NCBI GenBank assembly: GCA_030066665.1 | Contig: JASJBD010000048.1 | Location: 1-34,560 of the forward strand | Length of the DNA stretch: 34,560 nucleotides | Reading direction: 5' to 3' | Origin: Gammaproteobacteria bacterium | GTDB taxonomy: Bacteria > Pseudomonadota > Gammaproteobacteria > Steroidobacterales > GCA-2729495 | Shown here: one piece after another, positions 1 to 7,903 of the stretch | Numbering within the stretch: the stretch's first letter is position 1 | Layout: each line of letters begins with the position of its first letter | Notes under the pieces: generated by a model | The model's input: the letters and a program-made list of their open reading frames with translations, nothing else | Database searches by the model: none | Told to the model about the DNA's origin: nothing | Program-made: the position numbers and the translations under genes

Positions 1-1
1 C

Positions 2-178
2 GGGGAACATGGCAGCACGCCGCGGGAATGGCGCGCCAGCTTCCTGAAACGCGCGCCCGCGCGGGCCGCGCGCGCCAAAGTGCTGGGCTGGCAGCCCGAA
101 CGACTGCTGATTGCGCATGGCCAGTGTGCGCAGAGCAATGCGACGACGATTATTCAACAGGCGCTGAAATGGATTTGA
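2..178 (+). CDS. C-terminal end of a DUF4336-like protein (partial)
   Basis: An open frame enters from the left edge and stops with TGA at 176-178, giving 58 residues. The tail has a Trp-rich block (LGWQPERLLIAHG) followed by an ALKWI end. This resembles the C-terminus of DUF4336 proteins, a metallo-beta-lactamase-like fold of unknown role, in which an AHG motif precedes a final helix ending in W. The N-terminal part is outside the window, so catalytic residues cannot be judged. It ends 25 bp before the next gene on the same strand, which may be cotranscribed. The family call rests on a short tail and is moderate. Confidence 0.55.
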   Translation, partial: GEHGSTPREWRASFLKRAPARAARAKVLGWQPERLLIAHGQCAQSNATTIIQQALKWI

Positions 179-203
179 CGCAGGGCGTCTTTCAAGATTC
201 GTT

Positions 204-788
204 ATGACGGAGAAAATTCGAGTGACACGATTCTTTCTCGGCGCGCTGTGCGTTGCCGCGGTACTGTGGGCGTGGAGCACGCTTTTCTACGTTGTGCTGC
301 CAATTCCGTATTACACGATGTCGCAGACGGCAGATGACATTGCCGCGGGCGAGGCGCTGCGTGAGCATTTGTCGGAGACCGGCACCTACATATTGCCCGG
401 CCGCTTCAGCGGCGACGAGGTGCGCAAGAAAATGCGCAATGAAGGCCCTGTCGCTACGATTTACTTCACCCGCGACGGCACACCGGAAACCTCGCCGGTG
501 AAAATTCTCATTGGCACGTTCAACAGCATTGTGATTGGCCTTTTGATCGGCGCGGCAATGCTGCTATTGAATCGCCATACCACCAATTACTGGAGTCACG
601 TTGCGATCGGTTCGACCTTCGGTATTGCTTACACCGCGTACCCACGGTTCGCGGACATCATCTGGTCTGACTTCCCACCGGGCTACCAGCTGATGATGAT
701 TTTCTCCGACGGCTTCAGTTGGATCCTGGCCGTGATGGTCATGGCCTGGTTCACCCGTCCCAAGGTGGTGCCGGCCATTCAGAAATAG
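204..788 (+). CDS. small integral membrane protein of unknown function
   Basis: A 194-residue protein with a hydrophobic segment at about residues 10-35, a soluble stretch of about 60 residues (probably periplasmic) and three further hydrophobic segments at about 102-120, 128-150 and 160-185. I recognise no family or catalytic motif. ATG at 204 is the first start after the upstream stop; no clear Shine-Dalgarno sequence precedes it, so it could be translated by reinitiation after the DUF4336-like gene 25 bp upstream. It runs convergently toward the lipid operon and stops 38 bp from the last gene of that operon. No obvious terminator hairpin lies between them. Confidence 0.7.
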   Translation: MTEKIRVTRFFLGALCVAAVLWAWSTLFYVVLPIPYYTMSQTADDIAAGEALREHLSETGTYILPGRFSGDEVRKKMRNEGPVATIYFTRDGTPETSPVKILIGTFNSIVIGLLIGAAMLLLNRHTTNYWSHVAIGSTFGIAYTAYPRFADIIWSDFPPGYQLMMIFSDGFSWILAVMVMAWFTRPKVVPAIQK

Positions 789-826
789 GTTTCTCTGGCC
801 GAGAACATATTTTGGAGTGACCGGCA

Positions 827-1375
827 CTAGGTGGCCATTGCCGCAAAGAACCACGCGTAGAACACGAACCAGCACGTCACGTGTATTGCCTGCCGCGCGC
901 GCAATGAGATGCGCTCGCGGAGTGACCAGCTCAGGACGCCGACCACAATCGTGACCAACACAAAGCGAGCCAGCCGGGCGGGAATGCTCACCGCGAGGAA
1001 GGTCGCGAGCCCGAAGCCCAGGTCCGCGGCTTCCACGGCGTAGATCTTGTAGGGTGTCCCACCTGTTGGCCCAAGGAAGAGCGCGGTAATTCCCGAGTCC
1101 ATTAGTTGCTGCCGGACGGTCGCGATCGTGGTGGCGTCCAGGGCAGGCAGCGATTCGAAGATGGCGCGAGCGGTGTCAGGGTCGGCACGTCCCCACACCC
1201 ACATCGCCACGCCGCCGATCAACGCCCCCGCCAGCGCAAAAAAACACGCAATAAGCCCGCGCTTGAGACTGCGCAACGCAACCCAGCTGACGAGGACGTC
1301 GGGAACGATGAAGAAGAGCGTCGCTTCGGCAAAGCCCCACAACGAGGCGAGTGCGTTAGCCTTGCCGATCCTCAT
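827..1375 (-). CDS. YqaA/DedA-like (SNARE-associated-type) membrane protein
   Basis: About 182 residues from the ATG at 1375 (MRIGKANALASLW). Several hydrophobic segments surround the block GPTGGTPYKIYAVEAADLG, which resembles the G-x-TPYK motif of YqaA/DedA-type membrane proteins, some of which act in lipid flipping or membrane homeostasis. An in-frame upstream start at 1408 is possible, but 1375 gives a normal hydrophobic N-terminus. The 5' end overlaps the preceding CDP-alcohol phosphatidyltransferase gene by about 20 bp, so the two are probably translationally coupled. As the last gene of a phospholipid operon it may move or organise the lipid product; that role is inference. Confidence 0.65.
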   Translation of the reverse strand: MRIGKANALASLWGFAEATLFFIVPDVLVSWVALRSLKRGLIACFFALAGALIGGVAMWVWGRADPDTARAIFESLPALDATTIATVRQQLMDSGITALFLGPTGGTPYKIYAVEAADLGFGLATFLAVSIPARLARFVLVTIVVGVLSWSLRERISLRARQAIHVTCWFVFYAWFFAAMAT

Positions 1376-1991
1376 GATTCGCCTCCCGGCCCAGCTCCTT
1401 GAGCGCACGCGCCGAGCGGTTGTAAACCGTGAGCGCGGCCAGCCCGGCGACCACCCCGAGCCCGATGTCAGCCCACCACCATTGCGGCGTTAGCCCGAAC
1501 GCCAGCAGCAAACCCAGCAGCCCGAACACGAACGCCCGGTCGCTCTTTCCCATGGGGCCGTCATACTGGCGACCGGCGCCGATCTGCACGGCGACGACGC
1601 CCGCCATCTCGGTTAACGCGGACAAGATAACGACGATCACCACCAGCCACCCTGCGATTCCAGGCACGAGTGCGAACGGCAGATAGAGCGCCGCGTCCGA
1701 GACAACGTCGCCCAGCTCGTTAAGAATGCCGCCGAGATCGCTTTTCATCGCGTGCTCTCTGGCGAGCATGCCGTCGATGGCGTTCAGTGCCATGCGGACG
1801 AAGAGCACGATGGGAACCAGGAGCGCCGCCCATCGCGCGGTGGGAAACAGCGCGAACAGCAGACCGACAATCACGGACATGCCCGCGGCTGCGATGGTGA
1901 CCTGATTCGCCGTGACACCGGCCTGCGCCAGGGAATTGCAGAGTGGCCGCAGCAGATTCTGGAAGGCGGGCTTCAGATCGTAGATCGTCAC
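1356..1991 (-). CDS. CDP-alcohol phosphatidyltransferase family protein
   Basis: A 211-residue polytopic protein. It should transfer a phosphatidyl group from CDP-diacylglycerol to an alcohol at the inner membrane. The metal-binding signature is visible at residues 70-99: N70-A-I-D73-G74-x2-A77-R78, then N91, D95 and D99. The first Asp of the usual D-x2-D-G-x2-A-R motif is Asn here and the spacing to the D-x3-D end is longer, as in a divergent branch, so the acceptor alcohol cannot be named. The start is GTG at 1991, whose GTGA overlaps the stop of the acyltransferase gene and indicates coupling. Its substrate would be made by the CdsA homologue two genes upstream. Confidence 0.85.
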   Translation of the reverse strand: MTIYDLKPAFQNLLRPLCNSLAQAGVTANQVTIAAAGMSVIVGLLFALFPTARWAALLVPIVLFVRMALNAIDGMLAREHAMKSDLGGILNELGDVVSDAALYLPFALVPGIAGWLVVIVVILSALTEMAGVVAVQIGAGRQYDGPMGKSDRAFVFGLLGLLLAFGLTPQWWWADIGLGVVAGLAALTVYNRSARALKELGREANHEDRQG

Positions 1992-2710
1992 GCGTCCAGC
2001 CTCCCCAGTGCGGCCACACTCTCCTGCAGGTCGTGACAGATTTCGACCACAGATTCAGAGGTCTTGGCGAGATGTGCATAGGTTCGCGGCGAACCGATGC
2101 GCAGCACAAGGCGATACGGACGCGGGAAGAATTTTCCCTTCGGCCAGGCCTTCCACCCGCCGGCCAGGTGGCAGGGGAGCACTGGTAAATCACTACCAAC
2201 GACGAGGCGACCGATCCCGGACCGAAAGCGACCCAGCTCGCCGGTCGTGGTGCGCGTGCCTTCCGGAAAGATGATCAAGATGTTGCCCTCGTTTGCGAGT
2301 AGCTCCGAGCACACCGTGAGACTTTCTGCGCCCTTCGCTTGCCGTTCGAAGGGCAGCGCGTTAACGAGAATGGCTGAAACGACCGTCCGTGGCGCGCTGG
2401 AGAAAAAGTAGTCTGCGGCGGCGGCGGGGAATGTGCGGTGGATCTTGCGCAGGGGCACCGACGACAGCAGGCAGAGGGTATCGAGGTGGCTGGTGTGGTT
2501 GCAGACCAGGACGAAAGAGCGGTTCTCCGGCAGGTTCTCGCGTCCTTCGATTCGCAACCGATGGTAAAGACGCAGCCAGCCGCGCAGCGACAGCGCCAGA
2601 CCGGAGCGCAAAGCGTAGATCAGCATATCCGGCTGTCGCGGAAAACTGCGCAGCGCCTCCGCCATCGTGGCATCGATGTCGGGGGGCGGATGGTACTCCC
2701 ATTCGCTCAT
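1988..2710 (-). CDS. lysophospholipid (1-acylglycerol-3-phosphate) acyltransferase, PlsC family
   Basis: A 240-residue PlsC-family acyltransferase that would acylate lysophosphatidate or a related lysolipid. The catalytic HX4D motif is NHTSHLD at residues 71-77 and the acceptor-binding motif is FPEGTR at 148-153, both at normal spacing; a hydrophobic N-terminal region could sit in the membrane. I chose the ATG at 2710 (MSEWEY), 13 bp after the CdsA-like gene ends; a longer frame to 2776 would run into that gene. The stop overlaps the next gene's GTG start. The acyl donor (ACP or CoA) cannot be told from sequence. It is probably an accessory paralogue rather than the housekeeping PlsC. Confidence 0.88.
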   Translation of the reverse strand: MSEWEYHPPPDIDATMAEALRSFPRQPDMLIYALRSGLALSLRGWLRLYHRLRIEGRENLPENRSFVLVCNHTSHLDTLCLLSSVPLRKIHRTFPAAAADYFFSSAPRTVVSAILVNALPFERQAKGAESLTVCSELLANEGNILIIFPEGTRTTTGELGRFRSGIGRLVVGSDLPVLPCHLAGGWKAWPKGKFFPRPYRLVLRIGSPRTYAHLAKTSESVVEICHDLQESVAALGRLDA

Positions 2711-2723
2711 AGGACTCTGCCGA

Positions 2724-3668
2724 CTAACGCAGCCCGTGGAACCACCGCACCATGTGAAAAAAAAGTGGTGCGACAAAAATCATGCTGTCCACGCGATCGA
2801 GAATACCGCCATGTCCGGTAATCAGGGCGCCCATGTCCTTGATACCGATGTCCCGCTTGATGAAGCTGATAGCCAGGTCGCCGATTTGACCGCCGATGCC
2901 GACGATGAGCCCCGCCAGGATGAACTGCAGTGGCTCGAAGTGCTCAAAAGAAAAGGATAGAAGCCACGGCATCGTGAGCGAGACGCCGATGGCGCCGAGC
3001 GAGCCGGCAATGGTCTTGTTCGGACTGATTGCTTCGCGCAGCTTCCGTCGCCCAAAGAGTTTCCCGAAGGTGAATGCGGCGATGTCGTTGATCTCCACGG
3101 CGACGATCAGAAACAGCAGGTAGCCGTAGGGATGCGGTGAATTGGCGAGAAATCCCAGGTGACTGAACATCCAGCCGAAATAGATGAACCCGACAATGGC
3201 CAGGGCGACCGCGCGGAGCTGACCTTCGGTGCGGTTTCGCGCGATCGGCACGAACAGAATGGTTGCGACGACATAGACCGGCAAAGCCATGAATAGCCCA
3301 TACCATCCCGGTTCGCCGCTCTGTGGATCGGGCACGATTGCCAGGACTCCCAGGGCGGCAATCGCCAGGTAGACCGTGCCGGTCAACCACCAATCGTCGT
3401 ACAGGCCCGTTGCCCTCGCAAACTCCTTGAAGCCGAAAATGGCCAGCACCGTGACGCCGACGATGGTGGCCACTCGGCCCAGAAAGATCATGCCAAGGAC
3501 GATCGGAATCATGATGAGCCAGCCGCGATAAGTACGACGAATCGACGCGACGTCCTTGCCGGAGGTCGAGAGGATTGCGAGGGTCAAACCCGCAACTATC
3601 AGGATCCCGCCGATGATGGCCAGATAGGTAAGGAAGATCTGACTACTGAGCGCGGCGCTGATCGACAT
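2724..3668 (-). CDS. phosphatidate cytidylyltransferase (CdsA family)
   Basis: A 314-residue integral membrane enzyme that makes CDP-diacylglycerol from phosphatidate and CTP. The C-terminal CDP-diglyceride synthetase signature is intact: SFIKRDIGIKD followed by GHGGILDRVDS, with the K-R, K-D and D-R-x-D residues needed for Mg2+ and CTP handling. About eight hydrophobic helices precede it. It is first in a minus-strand operon with an acyltransferase, a CDP-alcohol transferase and a DedA-like protein, so the cluster covers phosphatidate to a finished phospholipid. This resembles the ynbABCD-type side operon of enterobacteria more than the housekeeping cdsA locus, because no undecaprenyl synthase or dxr neighbour is present. 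Confidence 0.92.
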   Translation of the reverse strand: MSISAALSSQIFLTYLAIIGGILIVAGLTLAILSTSGKDVASIRRTYRGWLIMIPIVLGMIFLGRVATIVGVTVLAIFGFKEFARATGLYDDWWLTGTVYLAIAALGVLAIVPDPQSGEPGWYGLFMALPVYVVATILFVPIARNRTEGQLRAVALAIVGFIYFGWMFSHLGFLANSPHPYGYLLFLIVAVEINDIAAFTFGKLFGRRKLREAISPNKTIAGSLGAIGVSLTMPWLLSFSFEHFEPLQFILAGLIVGIGGQIGDLAISFIKRDIGIKDMGALITGHGGILDRVDSMIFVAPLFFHMVRWFHGLR

Positions 3669-3672
3669 CTCG

Positions 3673-4020
3673 CTATCGCCCCATCAGGTACATTCCCAGC
3701 ACGAGGCAACCCATGCCGGCGATATTAATAGGTTTGATCGGTGTTCCGTAGAAAAAGAGACCGAGCAAGGCGGCCCAAATAAACGTCGTTGCATAGACCG
3801 GGTACAGGACGCTGAGCGCGCCACCTCTTTTGAATGCCGCGACGAAGAGCACCATTACCGCGATATAGCAGACAGCGCCTGCCAGCAGGCGCGGATTAAC
3901 CAGGTAGCTCGCGATGGAGCCACCCGCGGATTCTGCGCCCGACTTGTACAGGTATTGGCCGAGCGCGCCCAGCACGGACGCGATTAGGAAAAGAATGATC
4001 GACATCGTGGGGGTTGCCAT
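3673..4020 (-). CDS. small multidrug resistance/EamA-type membrane protein
   Basis: About 115 residues from the ATG at 4020, with four hydrophobic helices, the length and shape of one EmrE/EamA-type unit. A GQYLYKSGAES stretch follows helix 1 and YPVYATTFIWAALLG is in helix 3. The substrate is unknown; such proteins export cations or lipid-linked intermediates (ArnE/F-type flippases are half-size members). It ends 4 bp before the cdsA-like start, so it is probably the first gene of the lipid operon, which would fit a flippase role (inference). The frame continues upstream to 4293, but that part lies antisense to the SDR gene and looks non-coding. Confidence 0.78.
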   Translation of the reverse strand: MATPTMSIILFLIASVLGALGQYLYKSGAESAGGSIASYLVNPRLLAGAVCYIAVMVLFVAAFKRGGALSVLYPVYATTFIWAALLGLFFYGTPIKPINIAGMGCLVLGMYLMGR

Positions 4021-4082
4021 GGATCCGCCAAATTCCGATGGAGACGCCGCTATTATGTCGGTTCTTGGTGAAGGAATCCGAC

Positions 4083-4886
4083 ATGCAAAAAACCATCCTG
4101 GTGACCGGTGCGACGGACGGGATCGGCCTGGCCACGGCCGAGCAGCTGGTCGAGTTGGGTCACTACGTGCTACTGCACGGGCGCAACCGGAAAAAACTGG
4201 ATGCCACCGAAACGACGCTGGCGGCCTTGCCGGGTACAGGCAAAGTCGAAAGCTACGTGGCGGATCTCTCCCGCATCGCCGAGGTTGAGTCACTCGCCAC
4301 CGCGGTGGCCGAGAAGCACAAGAAGCTCGATGTGCTGATCAACAACGCCGGTGTCTACAACGCGCGCGATCCGATCACGGCGGATGGGCTGGACGTGCGG
4401 TTTGTCGTCAACACGTTGGCGCCCTACGTTTTGACTCAGCGACTGCTGCGGCTGCTCGGCAAGACCGGCCGAGTGGTGAATGTATCGTCTGCGGCACAGT
4501 CGCCGGTCAATCTGAAAGCGCTGCGCGGGGAAAAAAGCCTGTCCGACCACGCCGCCTATGCGCAAAGCAAGCTCGCGATTACCGCGTGGTCCCGCCACCT
4601 GGCGCAGTCGCTCAAGAGCGGCCCCATGATCGTTGCCGTGAATCCCGGGTCACTGCTGGCCAGCAAAATGGTCAAACAGGCGTTTGGTGTGGCCGGCAGC
4701 GACATCAGCATTGGTGCTGACATACTCTGTCGCGCGTCGTTGGACGACGAATTCGCGCATGCCTCTGGCGAGTACTTCGACAACGATGCCGGCGACTTTG
4801 GCCCGCCGCATCGCGATGCGCTGGATGCTGGCAAGACCCAGAAGATTGTGCAGACCATCGAAACCGTGCTCGCTGAACTACAATAG
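4083..4886 (+). CDS. SDR family NAD(P)-dependent oxidoreductase
   Basis: A 267-residue classical short-chain dehydrogenase/reductase. The cofactor motif is TGATDGIG at residues 8-15, NNAG is at 87-90 and the catalytic residues are S136, Y159 and K163 (YAQSK). A GAAGGA-like ribosome site lies a few bases before the ATG at 4083, preferred over the in-frame ATG at 4014 that would overlap the divergent EamA-like gene. The shared divergent promoter space is about 60 bp. It is followed after 25 bp by a Tat-exported aldo/keto reductase, so the two probably share a transcript. The substrate cannot be predicted. Confidence 0.9.
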   Translation: MQKTILVTGATDGIGLATAEQLVELGHYVLLHGRNRKKLDATETTLAALPGTGKVESYVADLSRIAEVESLATAVAEKHKKLDVLINNAGVYNARDPITADGLDVRFVVNTLAPYVLTQRLLRLLGKTGRVVNVSSAAQSPVNLKALRGEKSLSDHAAYAQSKLAITAWSRHLAQSLKSGPMIVAVNPGSLLASKMVKQAFGVAGSDISIGADILCRASLDDEFAHASGEYFDNDAGDFGPPHRDALDAGKTQKIVQTIETVLAELQ

Positions 4887-4911
4887 GCCACCAACAACGA
4901 GGAGCTGCGTC

Positions 4912-5880
4912 ATGAAACGCACGACTGCAATCACGCCGCGGCTGTCGCGCCGCACATTCATTCAAGCCACTGGCGCGACCCTCGCCACCACCAGCGTGCT
5001 GAACGCGAGCTCAACGCACGCCGGCGCTCACGCCAAAGTACCGGCGGCCGCGGGCGGCATCATCAAAGTCGGCGATTTCACCGTGCGTCGTATGGGCTAC
5101 GGCGCGATGTGGCTGACTGGTGAAGGCATTTGGGGTCCGACCGAGGATCCGGCAGGTGCGAAGGCGGTCCTCCGGCGCGCCGTTGAGCTGGGCGTGAATT
5201 TCATCGATACGTCCGATGCCTATGGGCCGAATACCAATGAGGAAATCATTGCCGCGGCGTTGTATCCCTATCCGGATGACCTGGTGGTTGCGACGAAGGG
5301 CGGGTTCACGCGCCCGGGTCCCGGCCAGTGGACACCCGACGGTCGCCCGGAACATCTGCGCGCGGCCTGCGAGGCGAGCCTGAAGCGCCTGCGGCTGGAG
5401 ACGCACCATGTTTACCAGCTCCACGTGCCGGATCGAAAAGTGCCGCTCGAAGACACGCTGGGCGAACTTGCGCGACTCAAGGAAGAGGGCAAGATCCAAC
5501 ACATCGGCGTGTCGAACTTCACGCTCGAGCAATTGCGACTGGCGCAGGGCCTGATCGATGTCGTCTCGGTGCAGAACCGTTACAACGTGGCGATTCGCGA
5601 ATCTGATCCGGTGCTCGCCGCGTGTGAACAAGATGGCATTGCGTTCATTCCCTGGGGCCCGCTGGGCACGCGAACGAAGGAGTCTGACGCGCTGACGAAG
5701 CTCCAGGAAATTGCCGGGCAGCGTGGCATCAGCAAATACCAGGCCGCACTCGCCTGGCTCATGACGCGTTCCGACGCAATGCTGCCAATTCCGGGCACGA
5801 CGTCCGTCGACCACCTCGAAGAGAATGTCGCCGCGGCCGCTATGCGCTTGAACGAAACGGAGATGGCCGCGCTGGGTTGA
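4912..5880 (+). CDS. Tat-signal aldo/keto reductase
   Basis: A 322-residue aldo/keto reductase. Residues 11-20 carry a twin-arginine motif (LSRRTFIQAT) followed by a hydrophobic run and AHA-type cleavage options near residue 40, so it should be exported folded with its nicotinamide cofactor. The catalytic tetrad is present: D99 and Y104 in FIDTSDAYG, K129 in VATKGG and H171 in YQLHVPD; the C-terminal phosphate-binding region (IPGTTSVDHLEEN) is also intact. AGGAG precedes the ATG at 4912. Export is odd for a cofactor-dependent reductase, although Tat-tagged members exist. It stops 5 bp from the convergent cytochrome c gene. The substrate is unknown. Confidence 0.88.
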   Translation: MKRTTAITPRLSRRTFIQATGATLATTSVLNASSTHAGAHAKVPAAAGGIIKVGDFTVRRMGYGAMWLTGEGIWGPTEDPAGAKAVLRRAVELGVNFIDTSDAYGPNTNEEIIAAALYPYPDDLVVATKGGFTRPGPGQWTPDGRPEHLRAACEASLKRLRLETHHVYQLHVPDRKVPLEDTLGELARLKEEGKIQHIGVSNFTLEQLRLAQGLIDVVSVQNRYNVAIRESDPVLAACEQDGIAFIPWGPLGTRTKESDALTKLQEIAGQRGISKYQAALAWLMTRSDAMLPIPGTTSVDHLEENVAAAAMRLNETEMAALG

Positions 5881-5885
5881 ATGCG

Positions 5886-6884
5886 TCAGTCGGCGCGATC
5901 GAGCAGCTTCGATTCCAGCGGCGGCAGCGTGGCCAGGTAATCCCAGATCGCGCCCAGGTCGGCGTCGGTCATGCCGGAAAACGCTACCCAGTCCATCTCG
6001 GAGTTTTGTTCCTCGGTGACCGGGAACGGTTCGGTGTGCACCCGGAAGCGCGCGATGAACATTTCTTTCGTCCAGTTGCCGAGGCCGGTCGGGTGCGGTG
6101 TCAGGTTCATGGAGTACTGCGTGCGCGTGCCCATCGTGAACGGCACGCCGCCGGAGTACAGCCGGTCCGGCAGCGGATCGACGCGACCGCGAACACGCGC
6201 GGTGTGGCAAAACTCGCAGCGCGCGATCTCGCCCAGGTAGCGGCCGTAGGCAACCGTGTCGCTGCGCGGGGGTGCGCGTACCGGCATGTCCACCGTCCGG
6301 GGATAAAACCGGTAGATGATGTTCAGCGGAAAGTCGAGCTGGCGGTCCGGGCGGAATGACCTCACCGGCGGCTGCGCACGCAGGTAAGCAATGACAGCCG
6401 CGGCATCCTCGTCCGACATCTCCTGGTACATGAACCACGGCATGATCGGGAACAACGCCTCGCCGTCGCGGCTGATCCCCTCGCGCATGGCGCGCAGGAT
6501 CTCGCCGTCGGTCCACGCGCCGATGCCGGTCTCGACGTCCGGCGTGATGTTGCGAATGCAGAGCCGCCCCGGGAACCCGGGTGTGCCGAAGTTAATGCCC
6601 ACCGCCTTGCTCTCTTTGACCAGGCACGGTCGGCCGGCTCCCAGCGGCGGCTTGGCCGGGCCGCTGTACAACGTCCAGTCGCGCTCCGAGTGGCAGTCAT
6701 TGCACAGCAGGACGTGGTTGACCAGATAGTCGCCGCGCTCCAGCAGCTCGGGCGTGACCTCCACCCGGAAATCCGGCGCCGGCTGCTGGCGCGGCAGCAC
6801 GCCGTAGACGTACACCAGCACCCCGGCAATAACCAGCATGGCAAGCGCCACCAGCGCGACGAGATTTTTCAGGATGCGTCGCAT
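5886..6884 (-). CDS. membrane-anchored diheme cytochrome c
   Basis: A 332-residue protein with one N-terminal membrane segment at about residues 8-28 and two CXXCH heme sites: CNDCH at 61-65 and CEFCH at 223-227. Met-rich stretches after each site (around 148-152 and 230-250) could give the axial ligands. Two tandem class I cytochrome domains of this type occur as electron-transfer subunits of periplasmic dehydrogenases, such as the alcohol or gluconate dehydrogenase families, but no dehydrogenase gene is next to it. It faces the Tat aldo/keto reductase tail to tail and is followed on the minus strand by no further gene, so it is probably transcribed alone or with the SDR upstream. Confidence 0.88.
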   Translation of the reverse strand: MRRILKNLVALVALAMLVIAGVLVYVYGVLPRQQPAPDFRVEVTPELLERGDYLVNHVLLCNDCHSERDWTLYSGPAKPPLGAGRPCLVKESKAVGINFGTPGFPGRLCIRNITPDVETGIGAWTDGEILRAMREGISRDGEALFPIMPWFMYQEMSDEDAAAVIAYLRAQPPVRSFRPDRQLDFPLNIIYRFYPRTVDMPVRAPPRSDTVAYGRYLGEIARCEFCHTARVRGRVDPLPDRLYSGGVPFTMGTRTQYSMNLTPHPTGLGNWTKEMFIARFRVHTEPFPVTEEQNSEMDWVAFSGMTDADLGAIWDYLATLPPLESKLLDRAD

Positions 6885-6913
6885 AGGGGCGAGATTATTG
6901 CAGGGTCAGTTCG

Positions 6914-7816
6914 TCAGAAGACAATGCCGGTCAGTTCTTCGGATCTCTTCCACAGCGCCGCGGCGGCCTGCGCATCGTGTGACCGGTCACTCGACTCGAC
7001 CTTCACCGGCTGCCCTTGGATCTCCATGAAGCCGGACGGGCCAAAGTAGTCTGCCGGCTGCGCATCGGGATCGAAACCGGCGCGCAGCGTCGGCAGCGCG
7101 CCCCGTTTCGGCTTCTGGGCCATGAACTTGCCCAGGAAATCCATCCACCGGGCGTGGCGCGTCAATTCGGTGGCGGTAATGCCCGGATGGGCGGCCGTGA
7201 CCAGCGGGTTGTCGCCGCTGTCCTTCAACTTGCGCACGAGCTCGTAGGTGAAATAGAGATTGGCGAGCTTGCTGTCGCCATAGGCGCGCATGGTGTCGTA
7301 TTTGCGGGATTCCCAGTTCAGGTCCGCCAGGTCGATGCCGCCCGACTTGTGCGAAATGCTCGACACAACCACGATCCGCGAGCCCGGGGTCTGTTTCAAA
7401 AGCGGCAGCAGCCAACCGGTGAGGGCAAAGTGGCCCAGATGGTTCGTGCCCATCTGCATTTCGAAACCATCGGCGGTCTTCGAATAGGGGCACATCATGA
7501 TGCCGGCATTGTTAATGAGTACGTCGAGCTTTTGATAATCTTGCAGCATGCCGTCGGCGAAGGTCTTCACCGAGGCTAGCTCTGTCAGGTCAAGCTCGCG
7601 CACCGCCACATCCGCCTCCGGAAATTCCTGCCGGATCTCATCGGCGACGGCTTCGGCTTTCGGTACATTACGCGCCGCGATGATCACCGTGGCGTGCTTG
7701 CCCGCCAGAACCCGCGCGGCTTCCTTCCCGATGCCGCTGGTGGCGCCGGTCACCACCACGACCCGGCCTTGCTGATCGGGAATATCGTTAGCGCTCCATT
7801 GGTGCCGGTCATTCAT
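6914..7816 (-). CDS. SDR family oxidoreductase (retinol dehydrogenase-like)
   Basis: A 300-residue short-chain dehydrogenase of the longer WWOX/retinol-dehydrogenase-like type. The cofactor motif is TGATSGIG at residues 23-30, NNAG is at 102-105, the catalytic Ser is at 152-153 and Y179/K183 sit in YGDSKLANLYF, characteristic of this branch. A C-terminal YFGPSGFMEIQG segment is also typical. It lies 29 bp upstream of the diheme cytochrome gene on the same strand. A terminator hairpin separates it from the secreted-protein gene upstream, so it probably has its own promoter in 7817-7836 or receives read-through. The substrate is unknown. Confidence 0.9.
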   Translation of the reverse strand: MNDRHQWSANDIPDQQGRVVVVTGATSGIGKEAARVLAGKHATVIIAARNVPKAEAVADEIRQEFPEADVAVRELDLTELASVKTFADGMLQDYQKLDVLINNAGIMMCPYSKTADGFEMQMGTNHLGHFALTGWLLPLLKQTPGSRIVVVSSISHKSGGIDLADLNWESRKYDTMRAYGDSKLANLYFTYELVRKLKDSGDNPLVTAAHPGITATELTRHARWMDFLGKFMAQKPKRGALPTLRAGFDPDAQPADYFGPSGFMEIQGQPVKVESSDRSHDAQAAAALWKRSEELTGIVF

Positions 7817-7836
7817 CTATTAGTTTCTCCCTAAAG

Positions 7837-7874
7837 AAAAGGGGCGGGACCCGTGACGGGTTCCCGACCCTTTT
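7837..7874 (-). terminator. intrinsic terminator hairpin after the secreted-protein gene
   Basis: A long GC-rich inverted repeat: AAAAGGG pairs with CCCTTTT, then, past one G/A mismatch, CGGGA and CCCG pair with their complements with one bulged base and a three-base loop. Read on the minus strand it begins about 30 bp after the stop of the gene ending at 7904 and finishes with a CCCCTTTTC tract, as expected of a Rho-independent terminator. Confidence 0.75.
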
Positions 7875-7903
7875 CGGAGCTTCGAAGATTCAGAACCGGC
7901 AGT

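Noticed and set aside
5011-6516. A 501-codon open frame on the minus strand across the aldo/keto reductase and cytochrome genes
   Set aside because: It is antisense or out of frame to two genes with complete motifs. High-GC DNA gives long chance frames; the product has Arg/His-rich, low-complexity sequence and no recognisable domain.
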